Shown here piece after piece: positions 1 through 8,177 of a DNA stretch of 64,000 bases; position 1 is the stretch's first letter; each line of letters opens with the position of its first letter. A program made the translations under genes and the position numbers. The notes beneath the pieces were generated by a model, which worked only from the letters and a program-made list of their open reading frames with translations, had not been told where the DNA came from and did no database searches. This stretch comes from JBKQHQ01 sp052148715. Its GTDB lineage: Bacteria > Pseudomonadota > Alphaproteobacteria > Rhizobiales > Xanthobacteraceae. The stretch is from NCBI GenBank assembly GCA_052148715.1, contig JBKQHQ010000144.1:14271-78270 (forward strand). Direction: 5' to 3'.

Positions 1-80
1 AGCTCGTAGCGTCCCTCGTGCGCCTGCACCCACGCAAGGAACTCGGATTTGTGCATCCGAAAATCGAGTTGGACATTCAT
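1..80 (-). CDS. Uma2 family (DUF820) endonuclease-like protein, N-terminal fragment
   Basis: Only the first 26 or so codons are in the window; the rest lies beyond the left edge. The translation begins MNVQLDFRMHKSEFLAWVQA and runs on through HEGRYEL, which resembles the start of Uma2-family proteins, whose N-terminal segment ends in a G-R-Y-E-L-V motif. The family has a PD-(D/E)XK-like fold and unproven nuclease function. The ATG at 78-80 is the only start visible. Family assignment rests on this short stretch alone. Confidence 0.5.
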   Translation of the reverse strand, partial: MNVQLDFRMHKSEFLAWVQAHEGRYE

Positions 81-215
81 GGCTGCCTCACTCGTCAGTA
101 AGTGTAGCAACGGCGGCTGCTGAAAGAAAGGACGGTGCTCGGCCGTGGAGCCGATTGCCGGCGCCACAAGCTCAGCTGAGTCGACGGTGCGCCAGGCGTG
201 GCGATCGGCATAGCC

Positions 216-351
216 GTCATCCCGGGCCTTGTGCCCGGGACCCATCGGCCCGCAAATTCGGACGCCGACGATGCGCGTTGCGCCCAAAGCATCAACCTCC
301 AACGTCACGGCAAGCTGCGCAATGGGTTCCGGGCACGAGGCCCGGAATGAC
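216..351. repeat. Large inverted repeat of the GTCATCCCGGGC type
   Basis: Arms at 216-245 and 322-351 are reverse complements at about 26 of 30 positions, and each arm is itself a small palindrome around CCCGGG(C). A third, partial copy of the ATGGGT...GCCGGG arm lies near 400-425. This is the kind of dispersed palindrome common between genes in Bradyrhizobium relatives. It fills the space between the Uma2 fragment and mtnA. Confidence 0.7.
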
Positions 352-460
352 GCCAGGGATTGGCGTGCCGCCAAACTCCTGCATTCGGGGAAGCTGCGCC
401 ATGGGTCCCTTGTGCCGGGCAACAACTGCGTTATGTCTCCGGCATGGACGAGTGCGCCCT

Positions 461-1570
461 ATGAAAGTCGACGGGAAGCCCACGCGCAGCATCTGGCTCG
501 AAGAAGGCGGCGATGTCGGCATCGTCGATCAGACCCTGTTGCCGTTTCGCTTCGCGACCGTGAAGCTTGCGACGCTCGATGACGCGGTGCGGGCGATCAG
601 GACCATGCAAGTGCGCGGCGCGCCGTTGATCGGGGCGACGGCCGCCTGCGGCATGTATCTCGCGGTGCGCGCCGACGCCTCCGACGAAGCGTTGGAGCGC
701 GCCGATGCGGCGCTTGGCGCTACCCGCCCCACCGCCGTCAATCTGCGCTGGGCGCTCGACGAAATGCTTTTGGCGCTGCGCAACCGCCCGCGCGCGGAGC
801 GGCTTGCCTCGGCCTACCGGCGCGCCGCCGAGATCAGCGAGGAGGACATCGCCATCAACTTGGGCTTGGGCCGCCACGGGCTCAAGCTAATCGAAGCCGT
901 CGCCGCGCGCAAAGCGAAGGGGGAGCGGGTCAATGTCCTCACCCACTGCAATGCCGGATGGCTTGCCACGGTCGACTGGGGCACCGCGACGGCCGCGATC
1001 TATCTCGCGCACGACCAAGGAATTCCGGTGCATGTCTGGGCCGACGAGACGCGGCCGCGCAACCAGGGCGCCGCGCTGACCGCCTGGGAGCTCGGCCAGC
1101 ACGGCGTGCCGCATACGGTGATCCCGGACAATACCGGCGGCCACCTGATGCAGCATGGGCTCGTCGATCTGGTGATCGTCGGCGCCGACCGCGTCACCGC
1201 CGACGGCGACGTCTGCAACAAGATCGGCACCTATCTCAAAGCGCTCGCCGCGCGCGACAACGGCGTGCCGTTCTATGCGGCGGTACCCTCGCCAACCATC
1301 GACTTCACTTTGGCCGATGGCGTCGCCGAGATCCCGATCGAGCAGCGCGGGCCCGAAGAGGTCGAAACCATCACCGGGCGCACTGCCGACGGCCGGATCG
1401 AGACCGTGCGCGTCGTGCCGGACGGCTCGCCGGTAGCCAACTACGGCTTCGATGTGACGCCGGCCCGCCTCGTCACTGGCCTCATCACCGAGCGCGGGGT
1501 CTTGGCACCCAATCGCGCCGCGCTTGCAGCCGCCTTTCCGGAGCGGAAAAGCACGCGCTCCGCCCCCTGA
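461..1570 (+). CDS. mtnA: S-methyl-5-thioribose-1-phosphate isomerase
   Basis: Isomerises methylthioribose-1-phosphate to methylthioribulose-1-phosphate in the methionine salvage pathway. The 369-residue product has the family landmarks: an early VRGAPLIG segment, the catalytic cysteine in THCNAG, the catalytic aspartate in IVGADRV followed by NKIGTY, and a C-terminal NYGFDVTPA block. The open frame extends far upstream, but the upstream part is repeat-derived sequence. ATG at 461 gives the usual family length and the typical MKVDGKPTRSIW start. No other mtn genes are nearby. It is followed at once by mmcB on the same strand. Confidence 0.92.
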   Translation: MKVDGKPTRSIWLEEGGDVGIVDQTLLPFRFATVKLATLDDAVRAIRTMQVRGAPLIGATAACGMYLAVRADASDEALERADAALGATRPTAVNLRWALDEMLLALRNRPRAERLASAYRRAAEISEEDIAINLGLGRHGLKLIEAVAARKAKGERVNVLTHCNAGWLATVDWGTATAAIYLAHDQGIPVHVWADETRPRNQGAALTAWELGQHGVPHTVIPDNTGGHLMQHGLVDLVIVGADRVTADGDVCNKIGTYLKALAARDNGVPFYAAVPSPTIDFTLADGVAEIPIEQRGPEEVETITGRTADGRIETVRVVPDGSPVANYGFDVTPARLVTGLITERGVLAPNRAALAAAFPERKSTRSAP

Positions 1571-1605
1571 CTTGCGTGGCCGATGGAGCGTGGCATGGTG
1601 GCGCC

Positions 1606-2085
1606 ATGTTGCTTCGTGCCATCGAGTCGGTGCCCGTCGACGGGCGCCAATCGCCGACCGCGCTGGCGGTCGGGCGCGGCTCCGCGCGCCTCCTGCGGTC
1701 GCTTGGTTTCTGCTGCGTCAGCGAGCTCGTGCTGCCGTCGGGGCGCCGCGCCGATCTCGTGGCGCTCGGATCGGCGGGCGAGATCTGGATCGTCGAGATC
1801 AAGTCCTCGGTCGCTGATTTGCGCGCCGATCAGAAATGGATGGATTACCGGCTGCATTGCGACCGGCTGTTCTTCGCGACCACGCTCGAAGTCCCGCGCG
1901 AGATCTTTCCGCCCGATACCGGCCTGATCGTGGCTGATGAATATGGCGCCTCGATCGTTGGCGAGGCACCGGAGCATCGGCTGACGGCGGCGGCCCGCAA
2001 GAGCCTGTTGCTGCGCTTCGCGCAGGCGGCGGCGCTGCGGTTGCAGGCGCTTGCGGATCCGACCGGGCTCTATCCGGAGCTTTGA
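1606..2085 (+). CDS. mmcB: MmcB family DNA repair protein
   Basis: A 159-residue protein with the compact nuclease-like fold of the MmcB family (formerly a DUF), described in alphaproteobacteria as a DNA repair protein of the SOS response. Visible motifs are SGRRADLVAL, EIWIVEIKSS and the DQKWMDYR segment; the D...E-x-K spacing is that of a PD-(D/E)XK active site. The ATG at 1606 lies 35 bases after the mtnA stop, so the two may be co-transcribed. The 3' end almost abuts the convergent ArsR gene. Confidence 0.8.
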   Translation: MLLRAIESVPVDGRQSPTALAVGRGSARLLRSLGFCCVSELVLPSGRRADLVALGSAGEIWIVEIKSSVADLRADQKWMDYRLHCDRLFFATTLEVPREIFPPDTGLIVADEYGASIVGEAPEHRLTAAARKSLLLRFAQAAALRLQALADPTGLYPEL

Positions 2086-2098
2086 TCGCCGATCTCGC

Positions 2099-2836
2099 TT
2101 AGGACGCGCGGCGCAGTGCCGGCGCCTTGCGTGGCCGCCGCAACTGCTGAACTGGATCACCGGCAAACCATTTCTCGATCATTGCCTCACCGCTGCCGCG
2201 AAACCGCACGACCCGGGTCGCTCGCTCGCGCACCGCCCAACCGTGCTCGAGCAGGAGCTCGAAGACGGCGGCGCCGAGCCCGCCGCCGAGGTGGGAACGG
2301 CGCTCGCTCCAGTCGAGGCAACGGCGGCAGAGCGGGCGGCGGTCCCCTTCAAGCCGGGCCACGTCGATGCCGCTGCCGGAAAAGAACGCTCGCCCTTGCC
2401 CGGTGATGCGCAACTCCTGCCCGGCGCGCCCGATGAGCCCGCGGGCGAGGAAGCGGTCGAGCATGCGTACCGCCAGATCACCCGCAAGATGATCATAGCA
2501 GGAGCGCGCCCGGCGCAGCTCCGGATCGCGCGGACCGGTGCGGGTGCGCAGGTGGCCGGCGCGCGCCGCCAGCGGCATCAGCCCTTCCAGCGCTGCGGCC
2601 ACGTCGGCATCGGCGAGGCGGAAATAGCGGTGGCGGCCTTGGCGCTCGATGGCGACGAGGCGCGCCTGATGCAGCCGGGCGAGATGGCCGCTGGCGGTCG
2701 GCAGACTGACGCCGGCTTCCTGGGCAAGCTCGGTTGCGGTAAGCGCCGGCCCGGCCATCAACGCCATGAGCATGTTGGCGCCGGCGGGATTGCCGATCAG
2801 GGCGGCGATGATCGAGATATCCGGACCTTCCTTCAT
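2099..2836 (-). CDS. ArsR-family winged-helix transcriptional regulator
   Basis: A 245-residue protein. Residues about 1-95 form an ArsR/SmtB winged helix, with recognition-helix sequence SLPTASGHLARL and wing RQGRHRYFRL. The rest is a longer C-terminal domain with an arginine- and cysteine-containing segment (PLCRRCLDWSERR). The length is about twice that of a metal-sensing ArsR and no CVC metal motif is seen, so it probably senses an organic ligand or works through its C-terminal domain. It is divergent from the MFS transporter; a palindrome overlaps its start codon, so autoregulation and control of the transporter are likely. Confidence 0.85.
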   Translation of the reverse strand: MKEGPDISIIAALIGNPAGANMLMALMAGPALTATELAQEAGVSLPTASGHLARLHQARLVAIERQGRHRYFRLADADVAAALEGLMPLAARAGHLRTRTGPRDPELRRARSCYDHLAGDLAVRMLDRFLARGLIGRAGQELRITGQGRAFFSGSGIDVARLEGDRRPLCRRCLDWSERRSHLGGGLGAAVFELLLEHGWAVRERATRVVRFRGSGEAMIEKWFAGDPVQQLRRPRKAPALRRAS

Positions 2837-2858
2837 AGTTTGATTTTTCCCGAACTAT
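2835..2858. promoter_or_regulatory. Candidate ArsR operator
   Basis: ATAGTT at 2835-2840 and AACTAT at 2853-2858 form a perfect 6-bp inverted repeat spaced by 12 bp. The arms extend to 8 bp with one mismatch (ATAGTTTG / CGAACTAT). It overlaps the ArsR start codon and lies about 55 bp before the MFS gene, a usual place for an autoregulatory ArsR site. Confidence 0.55.
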
Positions 2859-2912
2859 TCTCGTTCGTCAACCGGGCACCATGGGCGTCTCGATTTGGTT
2901 GTCCGGCATGCA

Positions 2913-4178
2913 ATGGAAAAAGCCATGACGCTCAAGACCCACGATATCGACGCCCCGGCAACGGACGCCGACGAGGCCTCGCCGCGCTATCAGGGCTGGC
3001 GCGTGGTGATCGTCTGCACGGTCATGGCCCTGTTTTGCTGGGGCTTCGGCTTTTACGGCCACGGGGTCTATCTCGTGGAGCTGCAGCGTTCACACGGCTG
3101 GCCGGCGTCGCTAATTTCGTCTGCAGTGACCGTCTACTACCTGTTCAGCGCCGTCCTTGTTGCGTTCGTGAGCGAGGGGCTCGCCCGATTGGGCCCGCGC
3201 CGCGTCGTGCTCCTCGGGATCGCCTGCCTCGCCGTCGCGGTGAACCTGATCGCGCGGATCGAGGAGCCTTGGCAGCTCTACGCGGTCTGCCTAGTCATGT
3301 CGTTTGGGTGGGCGGCCATGAGCGTCGGCGCCATCACCAACATCGTCGGCCTTTGGTTCGAGCAAAGACGCGGGCTGGCGATCAGCATCGCCCTGACCGG
3401 CGCGAGCCTCGGCGGCATCGTCGTGGTGCCGGCGCTGGTGGCGATCATCGGCGCCGCCGGCTTCTCGGCCGCCATGCTGGCCGTCAGCGCGACCATGGTG
3501 GCAACGCTCGTGCCCGTCGTCATTCTGTGGGCTGACCGTCCTTCTCGGCGCGCACCCGGCAGGCTTCGATATGCGTCCGACGGGTCGGAGTCTTTTCCCG
3601 CGCCCGCGCAGTGGACCCGCGCCCGGGCCTTGCGCAACGCTGCCTTCTGGACGGTGACGGCGCCGTTTGCCTTGGCGCTGCTGGCGCAGGTGGGCTTTCT
3701 CGTCCACCAGATCGCGTTTCTGGAACCGCGGATGGGCCGTCCGCAGGCCGCCATGGCGGTCGCCGTGACGACGGCTGCGTCAGTCATTGGCCGACTAGCC
3801 CTCGGGACGATCGTGGACCGGCTCGCGCCGCGCCTGGCGAGCGCGGTGTCGCTGTTGGCCCAAGCGGCCGCGATGCTGGCGATGGCGCAGGCGAGCGATG
3901 CGCGCGTCCTGTTTATCGGCAGCGCGCTGTTCGGCCTGATGGTCGGCAATATCGTGACGTTTCCATCGCTGATCATCCAGCGTGAATTCGACGCCGCGTC
4001 CTTCGGCCTGCTGATCGGGCTGTCGACGGCGATCGGCCAGTTCACCTACGCGTTCGGCCCCGGCTTGATGGGCCTCATCCGCGACCTGTCAGGGGATTAC
4101 ACGATGGCGCTGTGGGTGTGCGCGCTGCTGGAGCTTGCCGCGGCCGCGATCGTGCTGTTGCGGGCGTCAAGGCGGTGA
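2913..4178 (+). CDS. MFS transporter (OFA/monocarboxylate-like)
   Basis: About 421 residues with twelve predicted membrane segments. The first (RVVIVCTVMALFCWGFGFYG) follows a 25-residue cytoplasmic tail, and a longer polar loop lies near residues 210-235, between the two six-helix halves. It resembles the major facilitator group that carries monocarboxylates and other organic anions; the substrate cannot be read from sequence. ATG at 2913 is used; ATG at 2925 is an alternative and TTG at 2895 is less likely. It is divergent from an ArsR-type regulator with an operator between them, so it is probably induced by its substrate. Confidence 0.85.
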   Translation: MEKAMTLKTHDIDAPATDADEASPRYQGWRVVIVCTVMALFCWGFGFYGHGVYLVELQRSHGWPASLISSAVTVYYLFSAVLVAFVSEGLARLGPRRVVLLGIACLAVAVNLIARIEEPWQLYAVCLVMSFGWAAMSVGAITNIVGLWFEQRRGLAISIALTGASLGGIVVVPALVAIIGAAGFSAAMLAVSATMVATLVPVVILWADRPSRRAPGRLRYASDGSESFPAPAQWTRARALRNAAFWTVTAPFALALLAQVGFLVHQIAFLEPRMGRPQAAMAVAVTTAASVIGRLALGTIVDRLAPRLASAVSLLAQAAAMLAMAQASDARVLFIGSALFGLMVGNIVTFPSLIIQREFDAASFGLLIGLSTAIGQFTYAFGPGLMGLIRDLSGDYTMALWVCALLELAAAAIVLLRASRR

Positions 4179-4206
4179 TTGCCGCGCCGGCGCGCGCGCG
4201 AGCCAG

Positions 4207-4761
4207 TCACTTCGGCGCGCGCTTGGCGAGGATCCGCTGCAGGGTGCGCCGGTGCATACTGAGCCGCCGAGCGGTCTCCGAGACATTGCGGCCGCACATC
4301 TCGTAAATACGCTGGATGTGCTCCCAGCGTACGCGATCGGCCGACATCGGATTCTCCGGCAAGTCGGTTTTGCGCGCATCGGCTGCCATCAGCGCCGCCA
4401 CCACGTCGTCGGCATCGACCGGCTTCGCGAGATAGTCCACCGCGCCAAGCTTTACGGCCGTCACCGCGGTCGCGATATTGCCGTAGCCGGTGAGAATAAG
4501 TCCCCGCGCGTCCGGGCGGCGCCGTTTCAAGGCCGAGATCACGTCAAGGCCGTTGCCGTCGACCAGCCGCATATCGACCACCGCAAAGGCTGGCGCCGAT
4601 TGCTCGACCTGCTGTAATCCGTCGGCGACGGATTCGGCGGTGATCACGCGGAAACCGCGGGCCTCCATGGCGCGCGCAAGACGTTGCAGAAAGGACTTGT
4701 CGTCCTCAACGATCAACAGCGAACGCTCGGTCGGAATACCCGCCGCAGCGGCATCCATCAT
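4207..4761 (-). CDS. regA: RegA/ActR-type redox response regulator
   Basis: A 184-residue two-component regulator. The receiver domain has acidic residues in IVEDD, the phospho-acceptor Asp63 in VVDMRL and the conserved lysine in LAKPVD; a Fis-like helix-turn-helix (NVSETARRLSMHRRTLQRIL) ends the protein. Length and acceptor position match RegA/PrrA/ActR, global regulators of photosynthesis, respiration, nitrogen and carbon fixation under low oxygen. The open frame begins further upstream, but ATG-ATG at 4761 has GAGGGAG 8 bases before it and gives the family length. It lies 97 bases downstream of regB on the same strand. Confidence 0.9.
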   Translation of the reverse strand: MMDAAAAGIPTERSLLIVEDDKSFLQRLARAMEARGFRVITAESVADGLQQVEQSAPAFAVVDMRLVDGNGLDVISALKRRRPDARGLILTGYGNIATAVTAVKLGAVDYLAKPVDADDVVAALMAADARKTDLPENPMSADRVRWEHIQRIYEMCGRNVSETARRLSMHRRTLQRILAKRAPK

Positions 4762-4858
4762 CGACGAAACTCCCTCGCCGCGGAGCACACGGGGCCCCGC
4801 ACTACCGTCAAGTCGCGAGGCGTTTTGGCCGACAGCGACACCCCTTGTAGCAGAATAG

Positions 4859-6253
4859 TTAGGAACCGGTGCGGTTTTGCTCAAGAGGGGTTGTTAGTGT
4901 TAACAACGGTTTGCCGCGCTCGCCCGGCGACGATCCGAGCGGCCGTTCGAGGTCAGCCCGGCTCCAGCCTATGTCAACAATCGCACCCCGCTTCGGAAAG
5001 TGCCGGTTGCTGAAAGCGAGCTGGGCGCCTGAGCGTTCGAGCAGCGTCTTGGCGATGAACAGACCGAGGCCGAGCCCCGGCATGTCGCCGGAGGCGTTGC
5101 GGCGGCGTGGACGACGGCTGCGAACGTAGGGCTCACCGATCCGGTTGATGATCTCCGGGGCAAAGCCCGGCCCGTCGTCGGCGATCACCACGGTAACGTC
5201 GTCGCCCATCCACAGGGCCGTGACCTCGACCCGCTCGGCGGCGAAATCCACGGCATTTTCCAGGAGGTTGCCGAGGCCGTAGAGAATCGCCGGGTTGCGC
5301 GCGAGGGTCGGCTCGTCGGTCTGATCCTTGGGCATGACCACGTCGATGGTGACGCCGAAATCGCGATGCGGCGCCACCACCTCCTCGATCAGCGCCGACA
5401 GCTTCATCCGGTCGAAGGGTTCGCCACCGGAGGACAGCTCAGTCAGCTTCGCCAGAATATCGCGACAACGCTGCGCCTGCTCGCGCAGGAGCTTCACGTC
5501 CTCGGCGTGCGGCGAGTTTGCCTCGATCTCGCGTTCAAGCTCGCGGGCGATGACGGAGATGGTCGACAAGGGCGTCGCGAGCTCGTGCGCCGCGGCGGCT
5601 GCCAGGCCGTCGAGCTGAGAGAGATGTTGCTCGCGCGCGAGCACGAGCTCGGTCGCCGCCAGCGCGTCGCTCAATTGGCGCGCCTCCTCACTGATTTGCC
5701 AGGCGTAAAGACCAATGGAGCAAGACAGCAGCAGCGACAGCCAGACCCCGGCCATGTAGATCGGCGGCAGGTCCAAAAGCTCTTCGCTGTCCCATGGCAA
5801 GGGATAATGGACGAACACCAGAAGCGTCGCGCACACGATCGCCAACGTGCCGAGCATCACGGTCAGCCGGGGCGGCAGGGTCGTGGCGGACAGCAGCACT
5901 GGCCCCAGCAACAGGAACGAGAACGGATTCTGCAGGCCGCCGGTCAGGAACAGCAGCACCGCAAGCTCGGCGATATCGAAGGCGAGGAGCCAGGCCGTGC
6001 GTTCGGGGCCGAGCCGCTGCGTCGACTGGAAGCGTAGCTGCAGCACGCCGTTGAGGCACGCCGCAAGCGCGATCACCGCCAAGCAGGCCCAGATCGGGAG
6101 CTCGTAGCCGAGCCCGAATTTGACCCCCAGCACCACGGTGGTCTGGCCGATGACGGCAAGCCAGCGCAGGCGCACGAGCGCGTCGAGGCGCACGTCGCGC
6201 GGCGAACGGTGAAGTGGCTCAAGCCAAGGCATGATCCCGGTCCGGACCACCAT
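4859..6253 (-). CDS. regB: RegB/ActS-type redox-sensing histidine kinase
   Basis: Membrane histidine kinase of about 464 residues. Six hydrophobic segments cover residues about 30-190. The quinone-sensing heptad GGLQNPF is intact in the periplasmic/membrane region. The H-box is AAAHELATPLS with His223, and the redox-active cysteine of RegB is at about residue 263 in QRCRDIL. The N box (NLLENAVDF) and G boxes (DDGPGFA, GLGLGLFIAKTLLER) follow. Start uncertain: ATG at 6253 or 6232. It forms an operon with regA. Both known redox inputs are retained, so signalling should work in the usual way. The C-terminal tail of 30 residues overlaps no other gene. Confidence 0.9.
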   Translation of the reverse strand: MVVRTGIMPWLEPLHRSPRDVRLDALVRLRWLAVIGQTTVVLGVKFGLGYELPIWACLAVIALAACLNGVLQLRFQSTQRLGPERTAWLLAFDIAELAVLLFLTGGLQNPFSFLLLGPVLLSATTLPPRLTVMLGTLAIVCATLLVFVHYPLPWDSEELLDLPPIYMAGVWLSLLLSCSIGLYAWQISEEARQLSDALAATELVLAREQHLSQLDGLAAAAAHELATPLSTISVIARELEREIEANSPHAEDVKLLREQAQRCRDILAKLTELSSGGEPFDRMKLSALIEEVVAPHRDFGVTIDVVMPKDQTDEPTLARNPAILYGLGNLLENAVDFAAERVEVTALWMGDDVTVVIADDGPGFAPEIINRIGEPYVRSRRPRRRNASGDMPGLGLGLFIAKTLLERSGAQLAFSNRHFPKRGAIVDIGWSRADLERPLGSSPGERGKPLLTLTTPLEQNRTGS

Positions 6254-6330
6254 CCGGTACAGCGGATAGCGGATCGCCACCAGAAAAAATGCGACTGCTA
6301 AAGCACTTTCCGATGAAATCGACGTGGCGC

Positions 6331-6368
6331 ACTTCACCTATCCCCGCTCGCGGCGAGAGGTGAAGTGG
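6331..6368. repeat. Palindromic intergenic element
   Basis: CACTTCACCT and AGGTGAAGTG form perfect 10-bp arms around a short C/G-rich centre. Related short C/G-rich palindromes with CTCCCC and GCAAGCG lie at about 12483-12520 and 50779-50805. It sits in the divergent region between regB and the ABC transporter genes and may shape transcripts there. Confidence 0.55.
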
Positions 6369-6477
6369 CTTCCCTGCATCGATTTCCGGCGGACATGCGC
6401 TAGCCGCGCCTTCCATTTACCGAAGCGCTTGCACCGAAGCCTGGGCATTGGCACATCTGCGAAAGCCCCGCTCCCCC

Positions 6478-7239
6478 ATGATCATGTCCGCGCACCCCGC
6501 CATCGCCGTCGACCAATTGGTCAAGGCCTACAAGGCCGCGACCGCCGTCGACGGCATCAGCTTTGCGCTCGCGCCGGGCTCGATGACCGGCCTGCTCGGC
6601 GGCAACGGTGCCGGCAAGACCACCACGATCGCGATGATCATGGGTCTCGTGATGCCGACCTCCGGCAGCGTCGAAGTGCTAGGTGCCGAGATGCCGCGCC
6701 AACGTTATCGGGTTCTGCACCGGATGAACTTCGAGAGTCCGTACGTCGACATGCCGATGCGGCTCACGATCCGCCAGAACCTCACGGTCTTCGGCCGGCT
6801 GTACGGCGTGGAGGAGCTCGAGGATCGCATCCGCTCGCTCGCCGCGGACCTCGATCTGACCGAGCTTCTCGACCGTCCGACCGGCAAGCTTTCGGCCGGG
6901 CAGAAGACCCGCGTGTCGCTGGCGAAATCGTTGCTCAACCGGCCCGAGGTGCTGCTGCTCGACGAGCCGACGGCGTCGCTCGACCCCGATACCGCCGATT
7001 GGGTGCGCGGGCGGCTCGAGCGTTACCGGGTCGAGCAGCATGCGACCGTGCTACTGGCTTCGCACAACATGGCGGAGGTCGAGCGTCTGTGCGAGCGCGT
7101 GATCATCATGAAACGCGGGCGCATCGAAGATGACGACACGCCGGAACGGTTGTTGGCCCGCTACGGGCGCCGCACGCTCGAGGAAGTCTTCCTCGACGTG
7201 GCGCGCGGGCGGGCCGAGACAAGCGAGGCGGCGCAGTGA
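6478..7239 (+). CDS. ABC-2 type exporter, ATP-binding protein
   Basis: About 253 residues. Walker A GGNGAGKTT, signature LSAGQKTRVSLAKSL, Walker B VLLLDEPTASLDPD and the switch His in LLASHNMAE are all present, so the ATPase should be active. The sequence groups with drug/polysaccharide-export ATPases paired with ABC-2 permeases. ATG at 6478 or 6484 is likely. Its stop overlaps the start of the next gene, showing translational coupling with the permease. Substrate unknown. Confidence 0.85.
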   Translation: MIMSAHPAIAVDQLVKAYKAATAVDGISFALAPGSMTGLLGGNGAGKTTTIAMIMGLVMPTSGSVEVLGAEMPRQRYRVLHRMNFESPYVDMPMRLTIRQNLTVFGRLYGVEELEDRIRSLAADLDLTELLDRPTGKLSAGQKTRVSLAKSLLNRPEVLLLDEPTASLDPDTADWVRGRLERYRVEQHATVLLASHNMAEVERLCERVIIMKRGRIEDDDTPERLLARYGRRTLEEVFLDVARGRAETSEAAQ

Positions 7240-8051
7240 GCGAGCCGGGCGCGCTCGCCTTCTCGCCGCGCCGGGTGGGCGCGATGGTGCTGCGCTATTG
7301 GTATCTTCTGCGCTCTTCCTGGCCGCGCATGATCGAGCTGATGTATTGGCCGGCCGTACAAATACTGACCTGGGGTTTCTTGCAGCTCTACGTGGCGCAA
7401 AACGCCGGCTTCTTTGCGCGCGCGGGCGGCACGTTCATCGGCGCGGTGCTGCTGTGGGACATCCTCTTCCGCGGCCAGCTCGGGTTTTCGGTTTCCTTTC
7501 TGGAAGAAATGTGGGCGCGCAACCTCGGCAATCTGATGATGAGCCCATTGCGGCCCGCCGAGTTCGTCGCTTCGTTGATGATCATGAGCCTCGTGCGCCT
7601 TGCGATCGGCCTCGTGCCGGTGTCGCTCTTGGCGATCGCGCTGTTTGGCTTCAATCTTTATGGCCTCGGTCTCGCGCTCGTCGCCTTCTTCATCAATCTC
7701 ATCCTGACCAGCTGGGCGGTGGGTATTTTCGTCTCCGGCCTGCTGCTGCGCAACGGCATGGGCGCGGAGAGCTTCGCCTGGACCTTGATGTTTCTGCTGC
7801 TGCCGCTGACCTGCGTTTACTACCCGGTAACGACGCTGCCGAGCATTCTGCAGCCGCTGGCCTGGATGCTGCCGCCGACCTACGTTTTCGAAGGGATGCG
7901 AGCCTTGCTCATCGAGCATGCCTTTCATGCCGACCTGATGCTGTGGGCCCTGACCCTGAACGCGATCTTCTTCTCGGCGGCGGTATTCGCCTTTTTGCAA
8001 CTGCTCAAAGGCGCCAGGCGGCAAGGTAACCTGCTGCAGACCGGCGAATAA
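7236..8051 (+). CDS. ABC-2 type transporter permease
   Basis: A 271-residue protein with about six membrane segments and the ABC-2 layout; the conserved region near the end reads LPPTYVFEGMRALL. It begins with GTG overlapping the TGA of the ATPase gene (GTGA), so the two subunits are made together. With the ATPase it forms a half-size exporter; homologous pairs move drugs, lipids or glycans. Nothing nearby fixes the substrate. Confidence 0.85.
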   Translation: MSEPGALAFSPRRVGAMVLRYWYLLRSSWPRMIELMYWPAVQILTWGFLQLYVAQNAGFFARAGGTFIGAVLLWDILFRGQLGFSVSFLEEMWARNLGNLMMSPLRPAEFVASLMIMSLVRLAIGLVPVSLLAIALFGFNLYGLGLALVAFFINLILTSWAVGIFVSGLLLRNGMGAESFAWTLMFLLLPLTCVYYPVTTLPSILQPLAWMLPPTYVFEGMRALLIEHAFHADLMLWALTLNAIFFSAAVFAFLQLLKGARRQGNLLQTGE

Positions 8052-8177
8052 AATCAGTGGATCAAACGGGTCTCCCGCTCGTTAAATGTCTTGCAAAGGT
8101 TCATGCGTATATTGACGGGGTGATTCCGGCGCCCCATTTTGTTGCAGTGCAGCGTATTGCTCAGGAGTTCTCGGCTC

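Noticed and set aside
155..460. N-terminal extension of MtnA
   Set aside because: The extra 102 codons are read from an inverted repeat and are not part of the family.
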